A stretch of DNA of 64,000 bases, taken from assembly GCA_035772405.1 (NCBI GenBank), contig JAYKKM010000224.1:1375001-1439000 (forward strand), read 5' to 3'. Within the stretch, counting starts at the first letter, position 1. The number at the start of each line of letters is the position of its first letter. This document shows positions 45,201 to 55,052 of this stretch, piece by piece. Source of the stretch: Chrysogorgia sp. JL179-B06. Taxonomy: Eukaryota > Cnidaria > Anthozoa > Scleralcyonacea > Chrysogorgiidae. The translations under genes and the position numbers were made by a program. The notes beneath the pieces are model-generated. The model was not told where the DNA came from and did not search any database. It saw only the letters and a list, made by a program, of their open reading frames with translations.

Positions 45201-48200
45201 CTAATACCTCCATGCAATATATACTATAAAATCATGAGGGAGTACAACTTTTCAAAGAGAGTACCACCGGAGTGACCCGTGAGTGACCGGACAAGTAAAC
45301 AAATCAACGAGCGTCCGATTTATTTTGTCAGGCTAAACTGCTATAGTACTGCTAGAAGATGGTAACCATTAACAACTTCATTAACCACTTTTGCATTCTG
45401 CGTCGACATATAGCCCAACTTTATCACTTTACCTGAAAATTGATATTGAGCAATCGAAGCGCGCGGTCACTCAAAGTGCTTCAGTTTTGTTTCAAGCGTG
45501 GCAAACCAGGCTACGTGTCAACAGTGCCAGTGGCAAAGCAGGCCAAATGCATGATGGCAGAAGCATGTCAACAGTGCCAGTAGCGAAGCAGGCAAGTGTC
45601 CTTTTTGTCGTCTGTGGCAATAGCGAGTCTCGGAATAGAAAATTTCATGAATACATTTTTATCAAAACATTTCTCTTCATGTTTCCCTGAGAGTGATTGT
45701 CAAACAGAGCTTGGAATGCTTCGCATGAACGGACCCACAGACGGAGTCACGGCGTTTATATCACCATCTAGTAATATAATTTATCCGCGGCACAAGCTTC
45801 ACATATTTAGACAAAAATATGTTTGTCGCGAATGGTGGTATTTCTAGAGTATGACTGTATGACTTTTTTTATCTCATTCTTATCGGGAAAGAAACAAGTT
45901 TAAAGCAGATCTCGAAGTTTTAATTCCTTCCTGTTGAAGCAGATCTGTAATTTTAGTGACCTGCACTCCAGAAGAAGAAAGTGAAATTATTCGTTCCCTC
46001 GCGTATCGAGATAGCTTTCCCATTGTTGCTAGATATTAAAGCTTGAAACTGTCGATTGTCGAACACACATAACTGCTTATAACGATTAACACAACGCGCA
46101 AAGGAAAAGGACGCTAAACTTCGGAAATAAGCGACTTTTTTACCCAAGAGGACGACAGTGAGACGATTCTTTCCCTCACGTATCGAGATAGCTTTCCCAT
46201 TATCAATTTAAACACGGCAACGGTATTTGAAAACGAACTTGCCAAGCTACGACAAACGCCAATCGAAGAAGTGCAGACAACGTGCGAAGGAAGGACGCTA
46301 AACTTTGGAAATAACCGACTTCTTCCGACACTACACTCGTGAAATGACGCCATACGAACCGCGCAGCAGCGGTTGAGGTCGAACCTAGGATGATCCGCGG
46401 ATGGTCCTCGGTCGATCCTCGGGTCAACCTAGGATGATCCGCGGATGACCAGCGGTTCAACCGCGGATGACCCGGGGATCGTCCGCGGATCATCCTAGGT
46501 TAACCGCGGATTTTGTTAGGTTACTTCTGAGCGGTACTGTAGTTGGCAGTCTCAAATACGCAGGAAATGGCATTTCAATCTAAAATATCAATACGATACT
46601 CACACAAATCTGCCACGGTTAGATTTTAGCCCCCCTTTAAAATATCGTGGCACATGTCATTTAATTGTTCAATAATTTACAGTTTGTACAGCGACAATGA
46701 TACAAACATCAAGCTATATGCATATTCTTAACATTATCAACGTCATTTAATGAGTGTTGCTGTTGTTGAGATTTGGACGGTCTAAATAACTGTAAGCTCA
46801 TTGTCACCATATAACACTTATGTCAAGGTGAACTGGCACGTGGAAGATGCAAAATGTGAGCCGCGGAGGTGGAATATAAAAATAGGTACTGATCTTAGGC
46901 GTACATATATCTACTACAAGTCGCTAATGTAAAACTATATATTGTAATTACTTAGACGGTCAGTAATAGGACATAGTATAACAACTAAGGAAATAGATGG
47001 CTCATTTGCTTTCCTCCGAAGGTTCAACACGACCGAAAGCTTTCTACGTTCTAGGGGTGCACCGGATTAGGATAGTGCTTTTTACTATCAGGTCAGATAG
47101 CGGATTCGCCGGATACAGTAGTTGAAAAAAATCCTGCAGGATACCGGATATTATCGTATACAAGGCTCAGTCCTTCTGTTCAGGTAAAATAGTTGAATTG
47201 CCATATTTTGACTAGTTTCTGGGCTATAACCTGCATTTTGACTGAAATTTGACTCAATTCATTGAAAATCGCTAACCCATGCTTCAATTCAGGGTTTTAG
47301 CCTGCAGTTTTACCAATAACCACGTTATAACTGTAGTATCAAATAGTACTGTAGTTTACAAGTATATAAAATAGTATTAAAATTGAAAATGAAATGATTA
47401 ATCCAACTTGGTCTAAGTCAACTGCCTTCGTCTATTGTATTGAACGTGGGAACTGTCAAGAAAGTCGGTTACAAACTCACATGTTTGAAACGTAAACATA
47501 CAGTACGCGTTAAAACGCTCACACCTAACGGTTGCTTGCAAATACTAATTCTGTAAATACTAATTAGACACAAACATTCCAACCACTGATTCCAACCATT
47601 TCGATTATTCCGGGAGTCTCCCGAAAATTCATACAATCTCCCCATTTTTTTATCAAATTATAAAAACCTGTTTTTTTATAAATGGAACAATATAAGCTCA
47701 TCTTAGCTATCTTCAGAAACCTGTTTCAGTCTCTGCGTAAACTCCCATACCCACTCCGTATTGCGTTCGGTTGCGTGCGAGAGAAGTCTGAGAGGAACAT
47801 CTCAAAATGCAGGAAATGTTATTTCAGAGTATGTAGGAGAAAAACGTACTCTGCTTATAAAGAAAAATCGTTTTTTACGTGGTTGAATCATGTATGGATT
47901 ATACATGTTTTGTATAATTTCTGAGCTGAAACGAGTTCTGATTGGCTGCATGACTGGCCAGTAACTCTGAAGAGACATCGAAGAAATAAACTGAACAGCA
48001 AAATGAATAACCGGCAGGATTTGCCGTTTAACCACCAGAATTAGATTTATCCTGATCATCATGACCGTTGGATTACAAAAAAATATTTGCAACGCTGATA
48101 TAATAAACTAAAGAATTGTATACCCGTAAGTTCTCTTCACTTGTTAGTAGTTGAGTGGCTTCTCGCCACCTTACAGGTGATGACACCAATGGTTACACAA

Positions 48201-51200
48201 ATCTCACACATATGGTCGGGATGGACAGTAAAGTTGACGACACCAATGGTTGGGTGGTTGAGGACATTAAATTGCAATGGTTGAACCATAAAGGCATAAA
48301 GGTAATGATACCGATGGTCGTACCACCCAGATATAGGGTGGGTGGTTGATGACAACAATGGTCGAACATTCGAACCAATCAACAATAGTTGGCAAGCAGG
48401 TAACAACGTCAATGGTCACACAAATCACGTGTGTGGGGTGAGCGACACCATAATAAATTGGGACTAGGAGCTGATGTTAGGATATAACAGGTTGGAAAGG
48501 GGTTATTACTAACAGGTGGGAAAGGGGTTATTATCCAGAGAAGCCAAAGATTGACTATTCCATATCAAAAGAGGAATACAAAGAGATTCACGTTGTAATG
48601 GAAACTATTGACGTCAACCTAACGTCCACACCAGAGCTTATTGGTAGGCTTATTGACACGTGTCTGACATGCTTAATGTTAATTTATTTTATTACATAAA
48701 TTCATTAAAATTATTTTTTGATACGGTAATGCTTAATTAATAATTAAGAAATAGAAAATGGCCACCGGTATTTATATAGCCTGATGCAATGCACTGACCA
48801 GTGACCACCAGAAATTACCATTTTGGAAAATGAGAGAAACGGTACCTCATTCCAAGAAAATATTTTAGTTGTAACAAAGTTTTGGGCTGGCAAGTCACAA
48901 CTCCCACTCCCAACTTAACTACTTAAGCCACTGGGCAGTGCCGCAGTGGGATTGTGGCATACTACCGCTGTAGCATGTAGGTGTAGCCGTGTAGGTTAGT
49001 CTGTGAGTGTGACAGTCTAATAGCATGTACACAACTGCCTAAACTCTAAAGATAAAAGATTATTCAATTCAATGGATTTTGCTACAGTGCTACTAGGAAA
49101 TTGCTAGGCACAGCTTTATCAATGATTGTTTTAGACTTTTAGTCCTGTGAAAGTAGTGCAACCACCGTGTTATTTGAAATTATTTGGTCCTAAGTAGTGT
49201 AGGATCCAAGAAAGGTTGGAATTATTTCCAGGTCTGGTTCCAACTATGAAATATTCCATATAAAGGAAAGCAAATACATAGGGTTACAGTATGTCCTACC
49301 ACAGGTCCTATATTAGTCTATGAGTTTAGACACTGACAACTAAGTTAGGGAGTTGATGTAGGCTGTATGCTCAATCAGTTGGCATTAAGGTTTAGGGTTA
49401 AGATAATTTGGGGCTTAGCGTTAGGTTGCTTGCCAGGGCAATATATTTGCTTGTTGAAGCAATGTATTTGCTATTCCTTATATGGAATATGAATATACTG
49501 TATAACTATAAGTACCTTCCAGAATAATAATAAAATAATGGTTGAGCTGATTGGAAATCAAGGCAAAATATATCACTAATAGCACCATAAAACCAATAAA
49601 ACTGTGGCTTTACTGCCACAGGAAGTATATTTGCACTCAAAATTACAGGTATAAAACATTTTATTGAGTTAGTAACTAGAATTAAGCTGATATTCAAGTA
49701 TTGCATGATTTCTTGTTGTAAAAAAATACTTCAAATTTGTCAAAAACAACAAATCAAGTCAGCATATATGATACCCTTATCAAGATAATATATTAATGTT
49801 GTTACAGCATACTTTGTAGTACAGGGTCTGAAATTTTCAGTATCCCACTGGGATACCAGGCTTCAAAGTTCTAGTATCCCTCCTGAGAATCTAGTATCCC
49901 ACTTCTGGATACTACTGTAGTTACCATGATTTTCAGTATCCCACCAGCTATTTGTCCATATCTAGCCCAGCCATCATCTAAGCTTATTGCAAGACCAAAT
50001 ATGATGTTTAATACAATATTAAATATTAACTTGCACACCAGTGACAAGTCATTCATCACAACTAGATAGTGGAAAACATTAATTATACTGTAAGTACAGT
50101 TTTATATATTTATTTAACACTAAAATCCATCAAACTCACTTTGAGAGTCAGCCTCTGAATTAAGTCAGACTCTGAATTAAATAAACTAAAAGCATTAACA
50201 TCAACATTGTTCAAATTATTATTTCAAACTTGCTGAAAATTTTCAACGACGTTTTTTTACGTTCGTATTTTCGTTTTATCGATCGGCCTGGTGCTTTTCT
50301 CTATGATCATTTTCTGCACTTTGATCAGTTCAGTGTTCATGTACCCATGTACCTATTCAGTGTCTCTGACAACTACGACGTCTTCTACAGGAGATTCCAC
50401 GGAATCTTTGATTTTTAAATTAAACGCTTTAACATATTCACAGTACCATAATAACACTGCTTATAAATATTTTCATCGCGCTTGAACCACATCGGCGCTT
50501 CCACCAGTGAAGCTATCATGGGATTCGTTGACTGATATACAGTAAAACAACCTTGTACCCAGTGCTCTTACCTAAGGTCTTCCCCTGATTTCCAAAATGG
50601 CAACTCGTGCTAACAAAGCTAGCAGGCGACCATTGAAGGCATTTACCACTATCCCGATTTTTGAAATTTCGTGGTTACAAGTAAAATAGAAGTTAGTACC
50701 CAAAACGAAATTTTGGTATCCCGTGGATATTGGGATACTGCAAATTTCAGACCCTGTAGTAGCCAATCAGAGTGTGTGTTTTCAATACTCACATACCCCT
50801 GTACCTGAATTGATATATAAAGTGTTCTCCAATTTATAGACAATTATACAGTGGGAGAGTGGCTGTTTTATACAGGAAGGTGAGAAAGTAATCAAAACAC
50901 TGATGAAGAACTTAAAAGGCAAATAATATATAACAATAAACAACTCACTAATATCTATTACACTGAAAATCTATCTAAAACTATCCATTTACTATACCTT
51001 GGCCTGGTAGATACTCATTTATGGTAAGCTGATCTGGTCGATGTTTCACACATCCAAGTGACATGATTTTTTCCATGACTGGTAAACATTCACTAGGCAT
51101 TCCATTGGGTAAAGGCCTCTCTTTATCCACATTGTTTAAGCCATAGAGGAACTCATAGCCATAATGTTTGACATACCTGTGCTTTAACTGTTTCTCAACT

Positions 51201-53662
51201 AAAAACATTAAAGAGATAGCATAACTAAGACTACCCATAACTAAAGCTATATAAAATAATGTATACTAGGGATGAGCCGATAACAAAAAATCCAATTTAC
51301 CGATACGATAAATTCCGATATGATTTGCGGGCTTATCGGCCGATATATAGGTAGTTACCGATATTGGTCGTCAAGAATTTTTTGCACTTGAATTTAGGGC
51401 GAAACATTGCCAAAACGTATTAAACAAGAACTGATAGACCAGTAAAAGAAACGTGATTACAATATTTTATATACTCTAGTATCAATCGGGAAAGTATCAA
51501 GTATGGTAAATGACTATAACTGGCTTTTAAAATATGTTATTCTGCAATCGCGAACTAAAAGGTAAGGTATTATTTGCCTAAGATGATGTGATTGCTAGCA
51601 TAGGCGTAGGAACCTGGGGGAGCCCCCCAAATTTTAAATGGGGGGCTGAGCCCCCCCAAAAATCAGGACAAGCGTTGCTAAATTTAATGGGTTTTTTCTC
51701 AATTGTATTAATACGACTATAGAGGCTAGGAGAGAAGCTAATACTTAAGAGTTAATCTACCTACGGGCTTCATCTACACGAGATTTTACAAACGGGTATA
51801 ACCTGAAGTGTTAGCCAACCCCTAAACCCTTGCCACGCGAGTGTTAGATTGATTCCCAGACCCTTCTGTCAGTACTAGGTGCAAAAATGCATCACCTGGT
51901 AAGTGGCAGCAGGTAACTCTTGGATTCATTCACCCCCCAACCCCCCTAAAAATGCGGTCACTGATTACCTGATTGTTGACTTCAGCCCCCCCCCCCCCCC
52001 CCCAACTTTAAATCCGTTCCTACGCCAATGATTGCTAGGCATTTGCAAAACGGAATTAAAGTAATGAAATCTCATTGCGGGAAGTTACAAACATGCAACA
52101 TGTCTTTGACAGTTTCATTGTGGAACAGAATGCGTCGTTTTTAAAGCCAGCATCAGGGCAGCATGTTATTTATCGGAAACGCCGATATATGCCGATATAT
52201 ATTGATGTTATCGGCTGATAACTGATAAGCCTGAAAGTTGCCGATTATCGGCTTGAACGCTTCTACCGATCAATATCCGATTATCGGCTCATCTCTACTG
52301 GATACTAGTGGGGGGATTGTAAAGTTTGCTAAGTGTGCTGGAAAGGTAGCATGACTTGCAGGTGAGAATGTGTGGATACCCAGTAAACGTTGCCAACTCC
52401 AGGATGGAATCCATGTCATTGTCACTGGAGATACATGTACAGGTACCTGTATGCTGAAGTAATAGCAATCATATGGCAAGGAATACACTTGTAAGGAAGT
52501 TTTTTACTTTGGATATGCCAAGACTGACAAAAATCAATGCCAGCTATGCAGTTACAGCAATAGCAACCCTATCGTGGAGATACTGTACAGTGTACAGTAA
52601 GTCCTACAGACAGGTTGTACTTGCTTGAGTTAAGGACCTATCAGTTCTTGTAGAAAACTTGACATAAAATAAAGATGTGAATATATTTGACACATTTTCT
52701 GTGGATGCAATTGAAATTTGAAAATAGTGCGTGAGATGATCTTCTCCGCATTTGCCATGGTCTTGGCTAGTGGTGGTCTGAGTCGTCTTCTGGACAATCT
52801 TTTCTAGTATCCGAAAGAGGTTGGACGAAATAAAAGGTTAGCAGTTCTATGATGAAATACATCATGGAACTGCTAACCCCAAAACAAATTAGATCCTAAC
52901 CCTAACCCCCCGCCTAATTATTGGTTTTCTAACCCCCTGCCTAATGGTTTCTAATACTAACCTTAATACTAATAAAAGGATCGTCCAGAAGACGACTCAG
53001 ACTTAGTACCTCACGGTCACCTCAACTGCGAGTGTACCATCTAGTCACGACCATTTGCCATTGGCTGTGCACAGCAAAATCAAACCGGGTACCAGGGTAG
53101 GGGGGCGGGGAGGGGGCTTACCAGATATCTGCGACGCTGATGCCATCTCTTTGCTTTCTTTGCGATTCGAGAAACATTTTAGCAACACACTTTCTTCAGT
53201 TTCATTAATAAAATCTTCGACAAGTATCATTCCCGATGGGTATGTTTGATGTTTGGAGCACAAGTGAGGAGAAGGCTTCTTCGTTAAAAATGCAAGGTAT
53301 AGTATCGTCCCAGATAAAGACGTTTCATTTAGTAATTTTCGACCGTTCAAATCCAACATAGCTTTCTCAGCGTTTTCTAAGCTCAAATATAATACGTAAC
53401 AATATGACTTTCCCGGTAGCATAACCAGATCCTCCAACGTGCCATATTTTTGGAATACACAAAGAAGATCTTGCCGTTTGACCCCACATGTTAGACCGCC
53501 GTTTTTCACCAATAAATAAGGAGTTGGACAGTGCGATATTTCGCCTACTTCTTGTGCTTTAGATTTCAACGTGTGGAAGGCTTTATTCTGCTTCCTAAGC
53601 ATTCTTCGTTCACCTTTTGATAGTTTTGGTGCACTAACTGCCGCCATTTTGAAAATACCCAT
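33237..53662 (-). CDS. ALKBH8: ALKBH8, tRNA wobble-uridine dioxygenase/methyltransferase, six exons, 744 aa
   Basis: Bifunctional enzyme that methylates cm5U to mcm5U at the tRNA wobble position and hydroxylates mcm5U using Fe(II) and 2-oxoglutarate. Exons (minus strand): 53662-53122, 51198-50998, 43311-43241, 41740-41634, 35710-35129, 33969-33237. All junctions have GT/AG and matching phases (1, 1, 0, 2, 2). Domains: N-terminal [15 protein letters not shown] segment, RRM about 45-130, AlkB domain with Fe ligands H252, D254 ([13 protein letters not shown]) and H306 (WTHG), and R311 of ITPRK as likely 2-oxoglutarate contact. A CDC-x5-C cluster at 368-376 matches the family zinc site. The methyltransferase has the SAM motif [13 protein letters not shown] at 451-463, IAVIHHL, and the C-terminal [14 protein letters not shown]. 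Human ALKBH8 is about 664 aa; the excess lies mostly in the low-complexity loop after VWAFEQN. A second ATG (AAAATGGCGG, 53647) has the better context, so residues 1-5 may be untranslated. No broken motif seen. Confidence 0.95.
34200..34385 (+). mobile_element. LINE 3' UTR with TTA tail in last ALKBH8 intron
   Basis: TAATTAGTTTTATAAGTAAC, TATTGTTGTAAGAG and GAGACTATTGTATAATGCTC match the copy at 37192-37275, and a (TTA)n tail ends it. Only the non-coding 3' part is present. Confidence 0.65.
34631..34718. repeat. Pentanucleotide satellite (ACAGT)n, about 17 units
   Basis: 88 bp of uninterrupted ACAGT units in the last ALKBH8 intron. Perfect, so expected to vary in length between individuals. 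Confidence 0.95.
35986..36524. mobile_element. TTAA-flanked MITE with long arms (about 150 bp)
   Basis: TTAA at both ends. Left AGGGATATGGCAATATAAAT then TAACTTTGTCTCATTTGAAA; the right end is its inverse, and pairing continues through AAGACCTTTTACAATTTT and the ATCCGCCATCTTG/AAGATGGCGGA block. Facing TGACGTCA motifs lie deeper. A diverged relative sits at 41877-42290. Confidence 0.92.
36646..37131. mobile_element. Inverted-repeat element containing a nested hairpin
   Basis: Outer arms ATTAATCAGCGTTTCAG and its inverse. Inside, 36821-36940 is a near-perfect hairpin: AATTTGCATATTGGCC, CATATTGAATTCTAC and GCTGGAGTCTGG pair with their inverses around an 11-base loop. Both could be one element or a hairpin MITE within another. 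Confidence 0.65.
37424..38090 (-). pseudogene. C-terminal part of an R2/NeSL-type LINE ORF
   Basis: Minus-strand readings [18 protein letters not shown], then [34 protein letters not shown] and [20 protein letters not shown]. The PD-x(n)-D arrangement followed by MACP is the restriction-like endonuclease region of R2-group LINEs. Frames are broken by stops. In an ALKBH8 intron, same strand as the gene. Confidence 0.75.
38190..40520 (-). pseudogene. R2/NeSL-type LINE remnant with RT core and REL-endonuclease region
   Basis: Order on the minus strand: a decayed N-terminal part near 40500-40100 (KAPG-like trace), [17 protein letters not shown] and [13 protein letters not shown] (40054-39930), RT motif [21 protein letters not shown], motif [12 protein letters not shown] (Met where Ala is common), [15 protein letters not shown], then [20 protein letters not shown] with [10 protein letters not shown], the REL-endonuclease signature. 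Several frameshifts and deletions; inactive. A different subfamily from 37424-38090 (RPDIIVVD versus RPDLTLED). Confidence 0.85.
40800..41110. repeat. Degenerate tandem repeat, unit about 35 bp
   Basis: Six to eight irregular units of the form AGTTTCAATAGCAATCTCAA then CAGTGATTCTCAAAC. Unit length drifts and the last units are rearranged. It abuts the TIR-like end at 41123. Confidence 0.7.
41123..41216 (+). mobile_element. Solo transposon end: TIR plus 11-bp array (unit AGCGTCCGTCT)
   Basis: TA then CAGTACTGCTAAGAAATAAC, matching the TIR of 44101 (CAGTACCGCTCAGAAGTAAC) at most sites, then CACTGCG and five tandem 11-bp units (T/A)GCGT(C/T)CGTCT at 41158-41212 plus a partial. The opposite end was not found. 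Confidence 0.7.
41877..42290. repeat. Diverged copy of the 35986 MITE family
   Basis: Shares ATGGCAATATAAAT, ATTAACTGGGAAATTGGTGA then CGTCAC, GTTTCCGCGGAA and CCAAGATGGC with 35986-36524 in the same order. The right terminus is lost. Confidence 0.7.
43382..43784. mobile_element. TTAA-flanked MITE with long inverted arms
   Basis: TTAA at 43382-43385 and 43781-43784. Arms share AATTCAGTTGTAAAA, TTTGAAAGAACTC, ACAACTTTTTCATATCTCAC and GTAAATGATCATACTTATGA; pairing is near-continuous over about 170 bp with indels. It begins 70 bp upstream (gene sense) of the 71-bp ALKBH8 exon 3. Confidence 0.8.
44099..46541. mobile_element. 2.4-kb TIR transposon with 11-bp subterminal arrays at both ends
   Basis: TA dinucleotides flank an element 44101-46539 whose 26-bp TIRs (start CAGTACCGCTCAGAAGTAAC) are identical. 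Just inside the left TIR, 44129-44249 is exactly eleven 11-bp units, consensus GAGGTTGCGGT. Just inside the right TIR, 46378-46508 is twelve 11-bp units (last one 10 bp), consensus GATGATCCGCG. The interior has an imperfect duplication of about 170 bp (about 45966-46140 and 46155-46325, sharing TATCGAGATAGCTTTCCCAT). No transposase was recognised, so it is non-autonomous. A TA duplication fits Tc1/mariner/pogo-type elements, as inference. Confidence 0.85.
47030..49820. other. ALKBH8 intron 2, mostly unannotated
   Basis: 47054 begins AGGGGTGCACCGGATTAGGA, which looks like a hAT-type end, but no matching right end was found. 48170-48420 has loosely repeated ACCAATGGT phrases. 48485-48540 repeats GGAAAGGGGTTATTA twice. 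No coding supported. Confidence 0.4.
49821..50758. mobile_element. MITE, TIR CAGGGTCTGAAATTTTCAGT
   Basis: Left CAGGGTCTGAAATTTTCAGT then ATCCCA, right the inverse (TGGGATACTGCAAATTTCAG then ACCCTG). TAGTA lies immediately outside both ends. Near the left end GTATCCCA(C/G) recurs four times. In ALKBH8 intron 2. Confidence 0.85.
51268..52295. mobile_element. hAT-like element (AGGGATGAGCCGATAA) in ALKBH8 intron 1, with nested MITE
   Basis: Termini AGGGATGAGCCGATAA and TTATCGGCTCATCTCT, with subterminal repeats of ATCGG-rich phrases (CGATATATAGG, GCCGATATAT, GATTATCGGCT). Possible degenerate TSD (ATGTATAC / CTGGATAC, 6 of 8). Interrupted by the element at 51591-52038. Confidence 0.85.
51591..52038. 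mobile_element. Nested hAT-like MITE with perfect 8-bp TSD ATTGCTAG
   Basis: TSD ATTGCTAG at 51591-51598 and 52031-52038. Element 51599-52030 has ends CATAGGCGTAGGAAC and GTTCCTACGCCAATG. A truncated copy starts at 11630. Carries a run of about 19 C at 51986-52004. Confidence 0.92.
52777..53002. mobile_element. MITE with GTCTGAGTCGTCTTCTGGAC arms
   Basis: Arms of about 24 bp (GTCTGAGTCGTCTTCTGGAC plus AATC) and an inner perfect-looking hairpin at 52836-52878 (GGTTAGCAGTTCTATGATG and its near inverse). Right half is rich in CTAACCCC. Lies just downstream of ALKBH8 exon 1. Confidence 0.75.
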
Positions 53663-54285
53663 TCAAAAGAGTACTTCATGTATGCTTATTATAAGGTTTT
53701 GAAACAACCAACGTAAAATTACAATAAGTCATGCCAATACGAGATTGGCAACAAGTTTGTCTCAGTAGTCGTTACTTGTATGGAAATTCGCATCGAAAGG
53801 GAAGCTATAAAATGTATTTAGTTGCACGTCTCTGCACACGCTCCACCCGTTTGAGCAGCTCGATCGACTGTGGACGCCCACACCTGAGTTGCGTACCCCG
53901 CCGTACCCAAGGTGTGGACGCACAAGTATAAGGTGCGGTGTGTTTTAATTTTCTGAATATCTCTAGAAGTTCTACAGATTAAACCGAGTAATTTGTTCGC
54001 CATGCAAAACTGATCGAGGACTTGCTTTCATGTGTATATTAGCCTGCGGTTATCGGGTGGGGTCTGCACGCAGGCTAGGTGTAAATTTGTTGGCTTTTGT
54101 ACTTGGAGCAATTCAATAGTATTATTTATTTATAGTATTCCTGAGGATTTCGACCACTCAACAAGATTGTTTAAATAAGTTTGTAGAGACTGAGCGTCCA
54201 TAACAGAATGCACTCTTTTGTAAAACTTAGTACAAGGGTCCATTTTGGAACAAACTGACGATGGGAGACCGGATGTCACAGGAAG
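53663..54285. other. Upstream flank of ALKBH8
   Basis: Region 5' of the ALKBH8 start. TTATAATAAGC on the minus strand near 53692 could serve as a weak TATA element. A palindromic patch GTGTGGACG / CGTCCACA lies near 53870-53920. No other gene seen. Confidence 0.35.
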
Positions 54286-54351
54286 TCATTACCCAACCTC
54301 GTCCCCAGGGCCTTCGCGGGCGAAGGCCCTGGGGACGAGGTTGGTCATTAC
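54286..54351. mobile_element. 52-bp palindromic micro-element with 7-8-bp TSD
   Basis: TCATTAC at 54286-54292 and 54345-54351 (TCATTACC if one C is shared) flanks 54293-54344, two perfect 25-bp arms beginning CCAACCTCGTCCCCAGGGCC around a GG loop. It is GC-rich in AT-rich surroundings. Confidence 0.9.
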
Positions 54352-55052
54352 CAGAAATCAACGATAAAATGGCTGCCGCTTGAAACCTGATTATTTACAT
54401 ATGGTCCTTAGAAATTGGCGTCCCATTTTTTTACGGTTCTTTCTCTTCTCTCCAAAATTTAGATGAAAATTACTTTATATTACACGTAACATATCCCTCG
54501 TTCTTTAAAAAACCTCGGCATGAACGACGTCATATGAACGACGATAAGACGTGTTAGTAATTCGGTTGTGCATATACCGAGAAAGCGCCCATTTTACAGT
54601 GAGTTCACATAGAGCGAAAATATTAAAATGAAAATTCTCTCGTCTACGGTTTGTCGACCTCTTAATATACGCAACAACGATTTTCAAATTATTCAGTTAT
54701 CCGATCCGCCAAATTGTGTTGAAAACATTCAACAAATAAAATAGGAGGCTATACGCGTCATTGAGTTAATATTGTCGGATTTTGTTTGATATTTTCAAAA
54801 GCGTTTGGTGAAATGTTCGAAAGATGGAAGAACCCGTATATCTTATATGTTAAAATTTGAATATTGAGTAATACGGTTAAAGTTTTATACCGCGACATTT
54901 TAATAATCACCAAACTTGTAATGACAACAGGACAGTGGGCATTTTAAAGGCACAAGTATTGACGAAAGATCATAGATTTGACTGATCTAATCAAACCTGT
55001 AACTGAATGTTTCACGAGGGACGATTAATCTCTAAATAACCTGATCAATACC
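54352..55052. other. Unannotated intergenic DNA
   Basis: AT-rich, with GAACGACGTCATATGAACGACG (an imperfect repeat) near 54520-54545. No frame, RNA or inverted repeat supported. Confidence 0.35.

Noticed and set aside
45391..45847. Two overlapping plus-strand frames inside the 2.4-kb transposon
   Set aside because: No transposase signature, mutual overlap in different frames, and no start context; not enough to call a gene.
47030..47180. hAT-type end AGGGGTGCACCGGA
   Set aside because: Only one end seen; no inverted partner or TSD, so not called as an element.
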